Shown here piece after piece: positions 36,478-48,853 of a DNA stretch of 64,000 bases. The notes under the pieces are model-generated. The model saw only the letters and a list, made by a program, of their open reading frames with translations, ran no database searches and had not been told where the DNA came from. Every line of letters begins with the position of its first letter. The stretch's first letter is position 1. Origin of the DNA: Phaseolus vulgaris (taxonomy: Eukaryota > Streptophyta > Magnoliopsida > Fabales > Fabaceae); contig NC_023753.2 in NCBI RefSeq assembly GCF_000499845.2, forward strand, positions 2,480,001 to 2,544,000, written 5' to 3'. The position numbers and the translations under genes are program-made.

Positions 36478-37417
36478 ATGGCAGTTTCTGTAACAATTTT
36501 GGTGCTCATAATCGCTCTGCATCTCATAGCCTTCGTCTTTGCCATTGGCGCCGAACGACGTCGTAGCGAGGTAACCCTCCCTTTCTCTCTCCTCTCCCTT
36601 TTTCTTTTCTTCAATTCAACTCTCAAATCTGATTCCTTTTCCGTTTTCAGGCCAAGGTGCTCCCCGACGAGTACGATGACCGAACCTTCTGCGTTTACAC
36701 CACCGACGCCTCCACCATCTACGGCCTCGCCGCCGTCGCTCTCCTGCTCCTCAGCCAGGCCGTCCTCAACGGCGTCACTCGATGCCTATGCTGCGGCAAA
36801 GGGCTTGTTTCCGGTTGCTCCGCCACTTGCGCCGTCGTATCCTTCATCCTCTCCTGGTAACAATCAATTTAAGTGAAATAATCGCACTCTTCTAATTTCG
36901 CATCTAAACAATTAAACCCCTACGAATTCATCTAATTAATTGTAGAAACAAAAAATTAAACATAATTTTGAACCATGGTTTTCTGAATATACTTTCCCTT
37001 TCACTTCAGTTACATCAATTGTTGTGAATTGATTGGGCATTTTTCCGTCAGAAGATAAAAGTGGATGAAGATTGAAAAGTGTTTGATTTTGATTTTTTGA
37101 ATTATTACTACTGTGAAATCAGGATTAGTTTTCTGGGAGCAGAGGCGTGTTTGTTAGCAGGGTCTGCGAAGAATGCATACCACACCAAGTACCGAGGGTA
37201 CTTTGCGAAGCACGATTTGTCTTGTGCTACCCTGCGCAAAGGTGTGTTTGCTGCTGGAGCTGCCTTGACCTTGCTCTCCATGCTGACCTCCATTTTGTAT
37301 TATTGGGCACACTCCAAGGCTGATACTGGTTTCTGGGAGAAGCACCGCAATGAAGGGCTTGGATTGGCCACACAACACCACCACCACCACCAAGGTGCCG
37401 ACTCTGATAAGGCCTGA
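36478..37417 (+). CDS. DUF1218 membrane protein, three exons, 197 aa
   Basis: Exons are 36478-36570, 36651-36856 and 37123-37417, all with GT-AG junctions, joining to 198 codons including the stop. The protein belongs to the plant DUF1218 family of small four-helix membrane proteins; some members (the MWL group) influence secondary-wall lignin, but the role of this one cannot be told. Visible helices are about residues 4-24, 54-73, 83-112 and 136-160. Conserved features include the GAERRRS turn after helix 1, Cys45 in RTFCVYTTDAS, the cysteine group CLCCGKG (76-82), C87/C91, EACLLAG in helix 3 and Y/H/T/K residues in the following loop. The C-terminus is hydrophilic and carries five consecutive histidines (ATQHHHHHQG). 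The start codon is the first ATG of a purine-rich leader and places helix 1 at the N-terminus, as expected for a signal anchor or cleaved signal. Confidence 0.9.
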
Positions 37418-39086
37418 TCATGATTTCTTGGTTTGAACGGGTTGGACATGTTTAGTCAATTTTGGTGGTCTTAATTTTGCTTTTGGATAAGGGATATTGG
37501 GGGATTAAGAGAAGGAAGAACAGTGTTTGCGAAACCTTCTTCTTGTATTAATGGGTGAATATATAGTATTTATGCTGTAGTAGAAGAATACTTGAAATAT
37601 AAAGATAGATGGTGGTTTAATATATTCCAATCTTGTAGTTTCAAAGTTTTGATACATTCTGATTATTCACCTTTTAGTGTCTCACCTGCATGTGCTGTTC
37701 CGATAAAATCTCAGTTTTTTGTGGATCTTATTATGCCATATTAGATTTATGAACTTTGGTCAGTTTCTACCTGATGATGGAATGATCTAACTTAAGACGG
37801 TTCACACTTATTATCTCTGAAAATGTTAATCTGGTCCTTAAGGACCGATTCTTTATGCAAGAACCAGCTCTTCCAGTTGAAAATCATGTCAACTTTATCC
37901 AATGGTCATCATGAGTAAGAATTAGTTCTTAACTTAAGAATTTCCCAATAACTGCCATAGGAGATAATTGTAAATTTCTTACAATGTCTTTCAGTCGATA
38001 TTTCTTAAAAAAGGTCAAATTGTTGCAAATTTTGTTATATGAATTTGGTGTTAATAGGCTTCTATGAAATAGTTGGGGGGAAATGTGATAGGTGGGAGCC
38101 AAAAATTGAAATATCTAGATATTTTGGCATTGAAATACGAATGACATATTTAAATCCTACCTATTTGGTGATAGTTGAGAGTGAAAGAGTGGAGGAGAGT
38201 GAAGGAGACATCCAATGTGTTGGGCTTGATAGCTGGGGGCAAAAGAGTCTCTGACTCGGTAGAATAGGGAACGGATAGATTGCTGTTGGGTTTTGTAAGA
38301 ACACTGTTTCAATCTAATTATTACTGCAAAAGAAATTAAAATGTATTTTATTTTGAAAGCATTCTCTTGGTAAGTTTTATTCCGTTCACTCTTCCCTTCA
38401 ACAAAATGTCTAAGAAAGATAAAAGATGACAAGTTTGGATGAGTTCATTCGGCTAACAAGCACGATTTAAAATAAGATTTTTTTTTATAAAACATGCTAA
38501 CAAGCACAATTCAAAAAATATAACAAAAAAAATGTGTTTTCTTGCCAAAAAATAAATTATATCTGAAACTGAAATCATACTTGAAAACACAACTTCTCTA
38601 TTTTAAAGACAGTGATTACCAAATCCTATATTTTTAAAAAATGTCCATTTTAATAATTTCGGAGACAAATTTCACCACTTGTATAAAAAAACCAACGTTA
38701 ATTGGTGTGCTTTTTTACCCCATAACATAGTTACTCACTTTCCTATTTTTTATTTTTTTATTCTACACATACACTAAATAGATTTGAACAATTATAATAC
38801 AATTTAATTATTCGTACGATGGAACAAGTAAAAGCTGGGCGTTCATAATCAGCAAACAAACTACACATTCACTGATAGATGCACATCATAGCTAGTACAA
38901 TACAACATCAAATTCTCAAACACAAAGTGTGATTGTTGAAGCAGAACCACACCAAACTCAGTGACAACCAGAGAACCTGTCCCACTTCATCATCCAAAAC
39001 AAAACAGAGGACATTACACTGAAAAACATACATAAGATACTCCGACAAACCTAATAATAGTTGAAGTGAAACATAGTGAAGTGTAT
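37418..39086. other. Intergenic between DUF1218 and the lipid transfer protein
   Basis: The first 250 bases are likely the DUF1218 3' UTR. The last few hundred bases (38830-39086) are likely the 3' UTR of the minus-strand LTP gene. Between them no gene is recognised. A TGGTCCTTAAGGACC palindrome occurs near 37834. Confidence 0.5.
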
Positions 39087-39371
39087 CTAGCAAGTGGGGA
39101 ACGGGGAACCACAAGCATTAGCAACCTTCCGAGCATTGGGAGAGTTAACAAGCCTCTTGAGGTTGGGGTCTTTCAAATACTGGCAAAGGCAAGGCCTTTG
39201 TTCCTTCAGTTTGCTACAACAAACAGATGAAGGAGAGCTCGAGGAGGTGATGGCACTCGCGCATGCACTCAGCTGCAACGCGTTACATGTCACTGCTGTC
39301 ACACACAAATCTGTCTCAGCTACCGCCACCAAGGTAACCATGATGCACAGTGTTGCATATGAGACCTTCAT
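39087..39371 (-). CDS. Type-2 non-specific lipid transfer protein, 94 aa
   Basis: This is a secreted lipid carrier of the nsLTP2 type, expected in the apoplast. Residues 1-26 form a signal peptide, and cleavage before Val27 leaves a 68-residue mature protein, the usual length for this class. The eight-cysteine motif is complete: C29, C37, C51-C52, C61, C63, C87, C94, with spacing C-x7-C-x13-CC-x8-CxC-x23-C-x6-C. The residue between C61 and C63 is Leu62, and hydrophobic there is typical of type 2. The C-terminal SPNARKVANACGSPFPTC is the family's strongest signature. The ATG at 39371 is used because the two codons before it open with a non-ATG. It is intronless. A TATA box stands 50 bp upstream. 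Lipid transfer proteins of this kind are implicated in cuticle or suberin lipid delivery, but the substrate cannot be read here. Confidence 0.95.
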   Translation of the reverse strand: MKVSYATLCIMVTLVAVAETDLCVTAVTCNALQLSACASAITSSSSPSSVCCSKLKEQRPCLCQYLKDPNLKRLVNSPNARKVANACGSPFPTC

Positions 39372-39420
39372 TTTCAAATAGAGACCACAGGGATGTGCAT
39401 AAGGGTGTAGCTTTCTTCAC

Positions 39421-39428
39421 TATTTATA
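39421..39428 (-). promoter_or_regulatory. TATA box of the lipid transfer protein gene
   Basis: TATAAATA on the minus strand is 50 bp upstream of the start codon. This implies a short leader of about 20 nt starting near 39395. Confidence 0.65.
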
Positions 39429-39569
39429 GAGGGAGAGGAACATGATCTAATACTATCATTTTTGAAAAGAAAAACAATTTATGTACTGCCAGATGATAGA
39501 AAAGGCGACGAGAATAAAGCTGATTAGACAACAAAATACAAAACTAAACACGTAATTAGGTATAAACAA

Positions 39570-39800
39570 GTTAACTTACGTGATAAGCACGGTTAAAACA
39601 TAATTGAGTCTCCGTTTGGACCTTAAAGTAGGTCTATAGCAGCCATAGTCCATCTAGGCAATATAAATAGCAGAGGAGGCACAACACCCAAGGTAACTAT
39701 TCACTCCCTACTCCTTTGGTACCTAGCTCTCGGACTGACTTGATCGTCGGAGTGTCTTCGCAGGTACTTCTATCATCGTGTCCAGATCAAAGGAGATTCA
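39570..39800 (+). mobile_element. LTR fragment (R-U5 region) of a Gypsy-type element
   Basis: ATATAAATAGCAGAGG (39661-39676) has the position and form of an LTR TATA box. About 80 bp later, GACTTGATCGTCGGAGTGTC followed by TTCGCAGG (about 39737-39764) matches a motif I know from the U5 side of plant Ty3/Gypsy LTRs of the Tat group. Neither LTR boundary nor a second LTR was found. It lies upstream of the minus-strand LTP gene, about 240-430 bp from its start codon, and could have contributed sequence to that promoter. Confidence 0.5.
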
Positions 39801-39849
39801 GCCGAAAGAAACCTAACTAAAAAACCGGAAAAATAAGAAGATCGTAACA

Positions 39850-41470
39850 AAATGAAGTGTTATGCAGAGTTTAAGTCTTGTATTAATCAAATTACTGTTG
39901 TAAAAAAATGTATTTGTAGTTGTAAAAGGAATATTTAAAAATAAAACATAAACCTGACCTTAGGAGAAGGTTTCTGACTACTATAAAAGCCATTTCATGA
40001 AAGGGCAAGTGTTATGTTATGTGGAGGGGGATTAGTCTTAGAGTTGGGACCCTGAATTGACCTGTCATCATGAATTTTAACAGGACCCCATTTGCTTTAT
40101 TATTTGTGTACTCATTTCTAATAGATTAGAGTTACAATAGATTAGAGTTACTGAGGCCATGCTAGGGGTTTATAGGTTTGGCACCATCATTATAAAGAAA
40201 ACTGTCTGCCCAATCATTTAGATAAACAAGATTGATTATTGAAGTTTGTAGGATCATTTCATTTTAAGTATTTTCTGTTTCACTGTTTGGTTGAATCTTA
40301 CAGCTTTGAACAAAATGTTTGTGTGAATTGAGAAAAGGTTATATTTATAAACCATCTTTCATTTTGATTTCTAAGCTGTGTATTTTGATATATTTAAACA
40401 AATCAATTAACAGATAGCTGAGCTCTCAAATATATGAGGACTTTCCTGATAGAAATATAAAAGAAACTTTAGAACTCAATTCAATAATATATGACAGAAC
40501 AGTATCATAACTTTCGACATTGAAATACTTTAGTTTTTGAGTAATTATACAAGTTTGTTGATATAAACTGTGTTGCGTTAGAAATGTGTAACTTTATGTA
40601 ACAAGTGTTGGTAAATATTAGGGAAGAAAGTATTAAAAATATACGTGATTACATTAGATCCATTTTTTGACGGGTTGTTTACGTTTTGATTAGGGGTTAG
40701 GTTGAATTCTTGGTAGATCAAAGACGTTTTAATGACTCTTTACCAAATAAGTTTATGAAAGTTTGGTTAAGGCATTGTCAGATAAGCGACTAGAGAGCCT
40801 AATTTATAGAAAAATCACTGCTTGAAAAAAAAAAAAAAAAACACCACCAGGTTCGTTTTTATTATACGTACAGTACCAAAACTTTTTTTAACAAAAATTT
40901 AAAGTTTTTGACAATATTTTAGTTATAGGTGCATATTTAAATTGTTTACTGTGGATGACTACAATTAAGTACATATTTAGTTTTGCATGAGATTAACTCA
41001 AACACATATCTATAATTGATATCTAAATTAAAATTATTTTAAATAACTTCTTTAATTTAACATTGGAAAAGTTTGAATCGAGAAATGGATGAATTAAGAA
41101 ATAAGGTGGCACCTAATTAACTAACATAAGGCACCTAATTACCTAATTAACATCGAAATATATAGTTTTGAGAGTGTGTAGTTAAAAATGATTGAAGAGA
41201 AATTGTGTAGCATATGACGCTGAAGGCCGAATGACTTTCGGCGATGTGATGTATGGTCAACATTTTAGTTATTTCTCCAAAGACAAGTGCCAAAAGTAAA
41301 AAGAAAAAGAAAAAAAGGTCATCACATTTTATTTCCTCTAGGATCAATGTGGTAGGGGTAATTAGTTAATTAAGTAACCAGAAACCCAACCAATTTCCCA
41401 TAGTTTGTTTCGTCAAAAGCAACCACAAAACTCTTTTTAAATTGTGTGCATGTCGATGAAAAAAAAAAAT
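39850..41470. other. Intergenic DNA, nothing recognised
   Basis: No gene is seen. A tandem pair of ATAGATTAGAGTTAC lies near 40120-40150, and a run of A residues at about 40826-40842. Confidence 0.6.
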
Positions 41471-41476
41471 ACACAT

Positions 41477-41814
41477 TGGTTGGAAATCAGACTAGAGAAG
41501 GACATTTCATTATATATTGGGTACAAACCTCAACCTCATGAGCCGGTTTTATAGGGTTGAGTTAGGCTTAAAGTCCACTTCGTAACATGGTATCAGAGCC
41601 ATTTCAATCATATCCTAGCGAGTGTTTATTGGGTTTATCAGGCCACCACCCATAATATGTTATTCCACGCACGAGCTTCTATCTATCACTTTCGGCGTGA
41701 GGGGTGTGTTGGAGATCCCACATCGACTATAGATAAGGATATTTCATTGTATATAAGTGAGTGTAAACTTCAACCTTGTAAGCCGGTTTTATGGGGTTGA
41801 GTTAGACTTAAAGT
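41477..41814 (+). mobile_element. TRIM element: two LTRs, primer-binding site, polypurine tract
   Basis: The left LTR is about 41477-41587 and ends ...CTTCGTAACA. It is followed directly by TGGTATCAGAGCC (41588-41600), the standard primer-binding site complementary to initiator methionine tRNA. About 105 bp of non-coding internal sequence follow, then GTGAGGGGTG (41697-41706), a polypurine tract. The right LTR starts TGTTGGAGATCCCACATCGA at 41707 and runs to about 41814. Shared LTR blocks include GCCGGTTTTAT(A/G)GGGTTGAG. Total length is about 340 bp with no coding capacity, as expected for a terminal-repeat retrotransposon in miniature. Confidence 0.8.
41588..41600 (+). other. Retroelement primer-binding site
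   Basis: TGGTATCAGAGCC abuts the left LTR's terminal CA. It is complementary to the 3' end of plant initiator tRNA-Met, which primes minus-strand synthesis. Confidence 0.8.
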
Positions 41815-41819
41815 GACTA

Positions 41820-43580
41820 TGCAGTAATAGATAGAATTTTGACCTATATTAAAGAATTTTTAAATAATAGTATACAAATATGAGCAAATAATTTGAAATA
41901 TATTTATCTCGTATAAATATACAATTTTTTTTATCATAATTAAACTGAAATAACTACATAATCCGAAAATAAATATCATTTTATCATTAAATTATAATTT
42001 AGATTGATAGTTATCTACTTCAAGGGATTCTTTTGTCTTTTAGTTAAAACAATTGTAATATATCTATTTTAAATTTTGTTTTTATCAGTTACTTTTTGAC
42101 AAATGAAAGTTGTTCATAATTTTTGTACACTGATTCCATATGTTCATAAATGGGCCGCGGTCCGTCAAGTGCACTAGACAATCTAAGTTTTTGTATGGGC
42201 CGTACTAATATAAGTAGATCCAAACTCAAAAACTATTGGTTATTAATAAGTAATGTAATATTGGATTGGTATATTTATAATTGATAATTGATTGTGTGTT
42301 GAAAATATTATATAAGAATTTTATTTAAAAAGGTGCAGTTTAAAATTTACATTGCAAGAATAAAATACTCTTTTCATTAATAATTCATTTTTTTAACTAA
42401 ACAATCGTACATTTTTTAATTTTAAAATAAAAAACTATTTTCACTACATTTCTTATTATATTTATTCTTATTTACTTACAATCTAATTGTAATTTTTTAT
42501 TTCTTTTTTTTCTTGCAAATACAATATTAAGGATTAATATAACTGAATTTATGTTCCGTAAGTAGAAATTAGATATATGGAAAATAAAAGGAATATAAAC
42601 AAGAAGAATGAATGAAATAAGTGAGAAAAATAAATTAAAAATATTAAAACATATACATAAATAGATAGAAACATGTAAAAAAATAGAGTGAAGATAACTA
42701 ACACTACAAGAAAATTACTAAATATAAACACTATTAATGCATAATATAACTATAATAAATTTTATAAAAAATAAATAAGCACAGAGAAAAATGATATTTA
42801 AAAAAAAAAACTTTTTATCTTATTAGGCTTATTTAAATTACTATAGGTCCCAAATTATTCAATAATTGGATAGTTGGGATTACCACATTATTGGTTTAGG
42901 TTTTATTTTTTAATGATAAGTATTATTGCAGGAATAATATATATGGGCTAACGAGGAATGAGATCGTATATCGGAATTGGGTCCTTAAAAAACATGGGCT
43001 TTTATTATTTGGACTGTTTTCACTATTTATTTACACCAGAAAAAAAAAATTGTAATCTATAAATTCTTGGCCTCCATAATAATACATAAGAAATGAGATT
43101 TCTACGTAAGCAAAAGTTTCATCGAAGTTGAACTGCGATGGAGATATATGACATAATCGTTCTACCAAAAATTCATGAAGCCGTTTCAGCTTATCCTGAA
43201 TTCGTCCCACGAGTTTCATGACAGTTGAATCACTGTGATGAGACGCAATGCAACATTATGGTTGTGAAACACGACAAAAGTTTAGAATTCGAAATCATAA
43301 TTGTTGTATTGTTATGTGAACAATTTGCATCCAACACAAGCCTCTGTCGCTCTCAGGTGTAGATATGTAATATTCCCACGAAAAGTGGTAACAAAAAACA
43401 ACAACATAGGATTAGACATGGTCGAGGGTAAACGTTAGACGCTAACAATGTATCTCAAGTCATGTGTGGGCACGAGAAAATGAAACTTGAAAAGCATGCC
43501 AAAGCCATACCTTTCCTCCCAGGAACGAGTTGATTAAATTTCTTGGTTACAAAGATTAGAACCATAACAACCTTTCCTAC
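41820..43580. other. Intergenic DNA upstream of the reticulon gene
   Basis: Mostly AT-rich. A CACTACAAGAAAATTAC motif at 42712 looks like an isolated CACTA-type terminus, with no partner found. The stretch 43030-43500 is less AT-rich and holds a 62-codon minus-strand frame of no recognised family; it may be part of the reticulon promoter. Confidence 0.45.
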
Positions 43581-43586
43581 ATTACA

Positions 43587-43593
43587 TATATAA
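43587..43593 (+). promoter_or_regulatory. TATA box of the reticulon gene
   Basis: TATATAA is 105 bp upstream of the start codon at 43692. Transcription would start near 43620 and give a leader of about 70 nt. Confidence 0.55.
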
Positions 43594-43691
43594 GTTGCCA
43601 CCACCACACATGAATCACAATAGTGCCAGGAACTACCTCAGGAGAATCAACAAACACTACCAAAACATTTTCAATCATTCAATTCTTAACC

Positions 43692-45144
43692 ATGCCAATC
43701 CGTTCCCGTGAGCCTGCACAAAGGCCAGGTTTCTTCAACCGTCAAAGACCACTGCATGCAGTTCTTGGCGGAGGAAAGCGTAAGATCTTTTACAAACTTC
43801 ACCTCTTTCTTATCAAAATTTTAAGAAAAATGTTAACGTTCATCGTTTTTACATTTTTAATGCAACAGACACTTTCTCTTTAAAAAAGCTCCTTGCTTTT
43901 AAAGCCGAACTTTTAATAGCACACGCTCAAATATATATATTTTCCCACAAGTTTCATAGAAAAAGTTTAGACTAGGATTTACGTATTAAATTAATTTCCA
44001 CCCCCTCAAAAGTTCATAACAAGAAATCATCTCTACGTTTAAGTTTTTGTCCAAAAGAGAAATAAAAGATGATCGAAAACTCCACAAGCCCTATCATTAA
44101 GTTAGATGTCAATTAGTCAGAAGTTAAAACCCTTAATAGTTTTATTGGTAGAAACTCTCCTAACTTTAATCCTAAGAATTAATTTGAGGGTTTATTCAAG
44201 ATAAGCACTAAACCCAAACCATTCGATGCGAGCTCATTTATATTCCAAAGACCAAATGGAGAAAGATTGATATCTGATTTTGCAGTTGCTGATATACTTC
44301 TATGGAAAGACAAGATATCATCGGCAACAATCCTAGCTGCGTTCTCCATCATTTGGTTCCTCTTTGAAGTCGTTGAATACAATTTTCTTACCCTTCTTTG
44401 TCACATCCTCATGGTCATTATGCTCATCCTATTCGTATGGTATAATGCAGCAGGACTTATCACATGGTACGTAACGTAATCTTGCACTTTATATACATTA
44501 ATTTATGCAGTCCTGAGTTTAATTGAAATCTTTGTTCATAGTTTGAGCAGCAAAATTAACAAGTTTCTTTGCAGGAGCCTGCCTCAAATCTATGATTTTC
44601 AAATCCCCGAATCCACCTTTAGATTCTTGCATCAGAAGCTGAACTCATTCTTGAGGAATTTTTATGACATTTCAACTGGGAAAGACCTAGCACTCTTCTT
44701 TGCGGTATTGAGAAACCATTTTCAGTTAGTCATACATATTTTGTCCGACAGTTTTCTTAATTATTTGTTTGTTACGTTATGTCATTGAATTTCAGACAAT
44801 TACTGGTCTCTGGATTATGTCAGCAATTGGGAATTATTTTACCACTTTGAATCTCCTATACATACGTGAGATCCTACTTATTATTGTGTAGTTATCATTT
44901 ATATATATCAAGATTCCTAATAATAATTGAACCTTATTATCAATTTTTTGTTGCGCTTTATCTTTCTTCTACAGTGTTCCTCAGCTTGGTGACCCTTCCC
45001 ATTATGTATGAGCGATATGAACACGAGGTGAATTATCTAGCAAGCAAAGGAAACCAAGACGTGAAGAGATTGTTCAACACATTGGATAATAAAGTTCTGA
45101 ACAAGATTCCAAGGGGACCTGTGAAAGAAAAGAAGAACAGATGA
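43692..45144 (+). CDS. Reticulon-like protein (RTNLB), five exons, 212 aa
   Basis: Exons are 43692-43779, 44286-44466, 44575-44704, 44796-44865 and 44975-45144, all GT-AG, joining to 213 codons including the stop. Reticulons shape tubular endoplasmic reticulum by inserting two hairpins into the membrane. The N-terminus is short and basic (about 29 residues) and ends in VLGGGK, followed by LADILLWKDK, the start of the plant reticulon homology domain. Two long hydrophobic stretches follow: about residues 42-90 and 127-168. They are separated by a 40-residue loop containing LPQIYDFQIPEST and LNSFLRNFYDISTGKD. The C-terminus has LPIMYERYEHEV and ends KEKKNR, a lysine-rich tail compatible with ER retention. 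The length matches the short plant RTNLB group. The ATG at 43692 is the first in the frame downstream of the TATA box. No neighbour shares its function. Confidence 0.92.
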
Positions 45145-45975
45145 AGTTTAGATATGCAATATGCATAAAATAAAATATAAAATGTACCACTAATTGGCTA
45201 AAAGTGGATCCATTTCCTTTCTTAAGCAAAAGAAAATAGTGCTTGTAAATTTATTTATCTAAAAAAAGAAAATATTCTCAACAACAAAGGATGATGAAAT
45301 AATTGATATTATTTAAAGAATATTACAACATTCAGAATTTATATGGAGAAGTCTCAGAGTAATTGAAGGTGACGTTATAACTTAAAATCTGTCTGGTGTT
45401 ACTTAATTAAACAAGTTAATAAATGTGATTAAGTTACACATTAAAAAGGACGTGTCACTAGGAAGGGTGAGCTAGTGAAATAGGATTACCACAAAGGAAA
45501 TGTACCTAAAGAAGCCATGTTAATTACCTTACTTTGTTGCACTTGTTTTAGGTTTGTAGCCACTTAACTCACGACACCTAATCTCCATAGTCCAACTCCA
45601 ACAAAGAAGATCACTCATAAATCAGCACTATTTTCATAAGATTTAGTTTTTCTTTTTTTACACTATGTTTTGATGACAACTATTACCACTGTTTACATTT
45701 TGGGTGGCTGCAGGAGAATCATTTTAAAACAATAATTGGTGGGGTTGGGTTCCCCACTTCTTCTCTTTATTATTTGTAGACAGTTAGATGTCTTTTTCTA
45801 TGGGCAAACAAATTAACCCACCTAATCCCCAACTTTAGTCTTTAAGCATAGTTACGCCCATTTAAATCATAACATTTTCAACTACTCATTCACACATCAT
45901 GTAACTTCTTCTTCCACCACACCATCACACAAAAAATTGTGTGCACGGATAAAATTTAGATCAATATTTTTATTT
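45145..45975. other. 3' flank of the reticulon gene
   Basis: Contains the probable 3' UTR (AATAAA-like sequence near 45168) and then no recognised feature up to the TRIM remnant. Confidence 0.5.
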
Positions 45976-45980
45976 TTAAT

Positions 45981-46220
45981 TGTTATCAAAGATGAGAACA
46001 TTTTATTATATTTAAGTGGATGCAAACCTCAATCCTACAAACCGGTTTTATGGGATTGAGTTAGGCTTAAAGTCCACTTTGTAATATAGTATTAAAGTCA
46101 TTTCGAGTATATCCTAGCGAGTGTTTGTTGGGCTTATCAAGCATTCGCTATCGGACCGTTATCGGATCACCCATAATATGTTATTTCACGCACGAGTTGT
46201 CACTATCGATGTGAGGGGTT
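45981..46220 (+). mobile_element. Truncated TRIM: one LTR, internal region, polypurine tract
   Basis: The LTR (about 45981-46087) shares CAAACCTCAATCCTACAAACCGGTTTTATGGG-type sequence with the element at 41477. The primer-binding site has decayed to TAGTATTAAAGTC (46087-46099). The internal region has the same ATATCCTAGCGAGTGTTT and ACCCATAATATGTTATT blocks as the 41.6 kb copy, and GTGAGGGGT (46211-46219) is the polypurine tract. The right LTR is missing. Confidence 0.7.
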
Positions 46221-46229
46221 AATATAATA

Positions 46230-48765
46230 GATATGAGATATACAACTAATATGATATATTCATATATTATTGATCGGATTACTTTAACTTTTTGCATTTT
46301 TTAAAATTTTATTTTATTAATTATAAGATAACATTGGTATTCGATTAACGCGTATTTATTTTGTGATGAATAATAAATCAGGTATTTAGTGAAGCTGCGT
46401 AAATTATGATGCTCGAATAAAATATTAGTATTACCCATACACTTATCCAAACTTGAATTCAAGATTTGTTTAATCTAAAATAACTTTGTGTCCATTACTA
46501 CATTCATTTATAATCTCATAGGATTGGTCTAATGGTGTAGATTTGATAGTACTATGTATTCAATGTATTGGTTGTAAGTTACAAGTGCATGCACCTCATT
46601 TCTAGAGTGCTTCTAAGAATAGTTCGGTTTCTTTTATTATGATAAATTATTTATCAAAACTCATGAATAAATATTTGATTGGAGGCTACTGTTTTTCTTT
46701 TGTAAGAAAAGTTTTACTGTGCTAAACATGATGTAATTAACTTTAACTTTAATGTAATCATATATATGATAAATTAGTTGTATATATAGTCTAATTAATT
46801 ATCATTTGATACTTTAATTACGTGAATGTGCTTAGTCTTAATCCAAGTGGGAAATGCAACTAACTAAAAAATTAAATTAAAACAATATTGGTTTTGCAAG
46901 GTAAAGTGTGATTTGACCACAGATCTAAGTTATATCAACCGATCATTGTGGAGAGTTAGCTCATCGTTTTCATCAGTATTCTCTAAACCCATCATCATGG
47001 CTATGACTTTTACCAAACAAAAAAAATAATATTCCTTGGTCTTTTGGAATATGACGAAATATCCACTTCTGATTATTTAAATTTGGCCCAATAATTAACA
47101 TCCAAGTATGGAAGATATATATATATAACATTACATGTTTATTGTTAATTTAATTATTTGCCAAACCCTATTTAGGTATACTATTAGCAATTACTACAAA
47201 TTTCAAATATTTTAAATTTCATATGCCCTTTCGTATACTGAGGATTTCATTTTTATCATGCAGTTCTCATATGACAATCCAATTCTAGATTATAACAGTT
47301 AAAAATAGAAGAAATAATTTTTTATATAAATGTGGGATTATATGATGAGATCATTTTTTTTAAAGGTGTTAAACTGGTGTCTTTAATTAATTATAAAGTT
47401 ATCAAAGTGACATGTTTCTTCTTTAGCATATATATACTAACTAGTATTTTGTGTATCAAAAATGTTGTTTTGACAATGCGTGATTACATGATTGGAGGTA
47501 ATATTATCATTATTGGAAAAAAAATGTACAAAATAAAACAAAGAAATTGAAGATAAAAAAGAACAGATAAAAGAAAACAAGAAAAAAGTGTAGAAACAAA
47601 CCTGAAATCAAGAAAGGAGAATATAAACACACCACAAAAATAGAAACTACAATGCAAAAGTCAAACCACCCAAAATTTCTCACTAAAATTTCAGTAATTT
47701 CATTATGTTTTGTGGAACCCACAGTTAATTAAAATATTTTTTTTTACTACATCAAGGATTGTGAAGTGTTGCATTCTATTGTGAGCTTTTCAATTTTAAG
47801 AAAATAAAAATACCATTTTTATTTTATCGGTATAAAAATACATAAATTTCAATATTCTAAAAATATCACTAGTTTTTACAATATTAAAAATAATATGTAA
47901 TCTTAATTATTAATAAACAGTTTATTTTTTAAATAAAAAAATGAAACGATGAAATATTATTAATTACATAATTGGATTTTCTTGCTAATTGGCGTGATGA
48001 AATTAATGCTCTCTCTTTCTGAAGCTCATAATATATTATAGTGTCTCTTTTCTAAAAGAGGTATTGTCTTTAAAAGATCTTCTAAGATATTTAAGGTGTA
48101 AATATTAATCAATTTTAATCGATAATTTAATATGTATAACTTCAAATTCCTTTTGATTGGAGAAGTACATTTTTTATTTTATTTTGATATTCATTAATAA
48201 TTTTAGGATTGTTTTCTCACCTCAAGTTTAATATTTATAACCACCAAAATTTGGTGATCAATATATTTTCATTTATAGAACATATTTTTAACTTCTACAA
48301 TTAATACAATATAATTATCTCTTTTTAATGTGTTATGTATAGTAAATTATTATAAATAGTAGTTTATCATGTTACTTTTTTTACACCAATTTATTGTGAC
48401 TATATATAGAGAGAGAGGCCGTGATTAACATTTCTTATACATTTTGCAAACTATAATAAAAAAAATTGAACAACACTTTGAAATAATAATATCCTTTATG
48501 CAGTTCTTTAAGTAGTTGGTGAAACTTTGTCCAATAGCATAAAGATAAAGGTTTGTGTACATCAAGATTTAAAAAGTTGTAAAAGCGACATTAAAGTTGT
48601 AAGAAATGTCTCAACCAAATTACTGACATAAAATTTTACTTATATTATTTGCACAGTGTAGTTTCGGATAGATTTATGATGTTCGAAGTTATTACACTGT
48701 TGTCTCTATATGCTTAGAACACACCTATAGAAAAATGAACACACGCATTAACTAGATTATGTAAA
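46230..48765. other. AT-rich intergenic DNA, nothing recognised
   Basis: No gene was found. Frames at 47332-47550 (plus) and 47510-47722 (minus) are low-complexity. Confidence 0.6.
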
Positions 48766-48768
48766 GAG

Positions 48769-48830
48769 TAGACTTGACTTTTGAAGTCAAGAAAAAAAAA
48801 ATAGACTTAACTTTTGAAGTTAAGAAAAAA
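48769..48830. repeat. Two tandem ~33-bp hairpin units with compensatory changes
   Basis: Unit 1 has CTTGACTT (48773-48780), loop TTG, AAGTCAAG (48784-48791). Unit 2 has CTTAACTT (48806-48813), loop TTG, AAGTTAAG (48817-48824). Both are preceded by TAGA and followed by an A run. The single difference in each arm is complementary, so both stems are perfect. Confidence 0.8.
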
Positions 48831-48853
48831 AACTATTAAAGTAATTGAACTAT

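Noticed and set aside
42712..42730. CACTACAAGAAAATTAC, an apparent CACTA terminus
   Set aside because: No opposite end or target duplication was found nearby, so no element can be drawn.
43031..43219. 62-codon minus-strand frame (KLVGRIQDKLKRLHEFLVERL)
   Set aside because: It looks somewhat protein-like but matches no family I know, has no neighbouring exon and lies in the reticulon upstream region.
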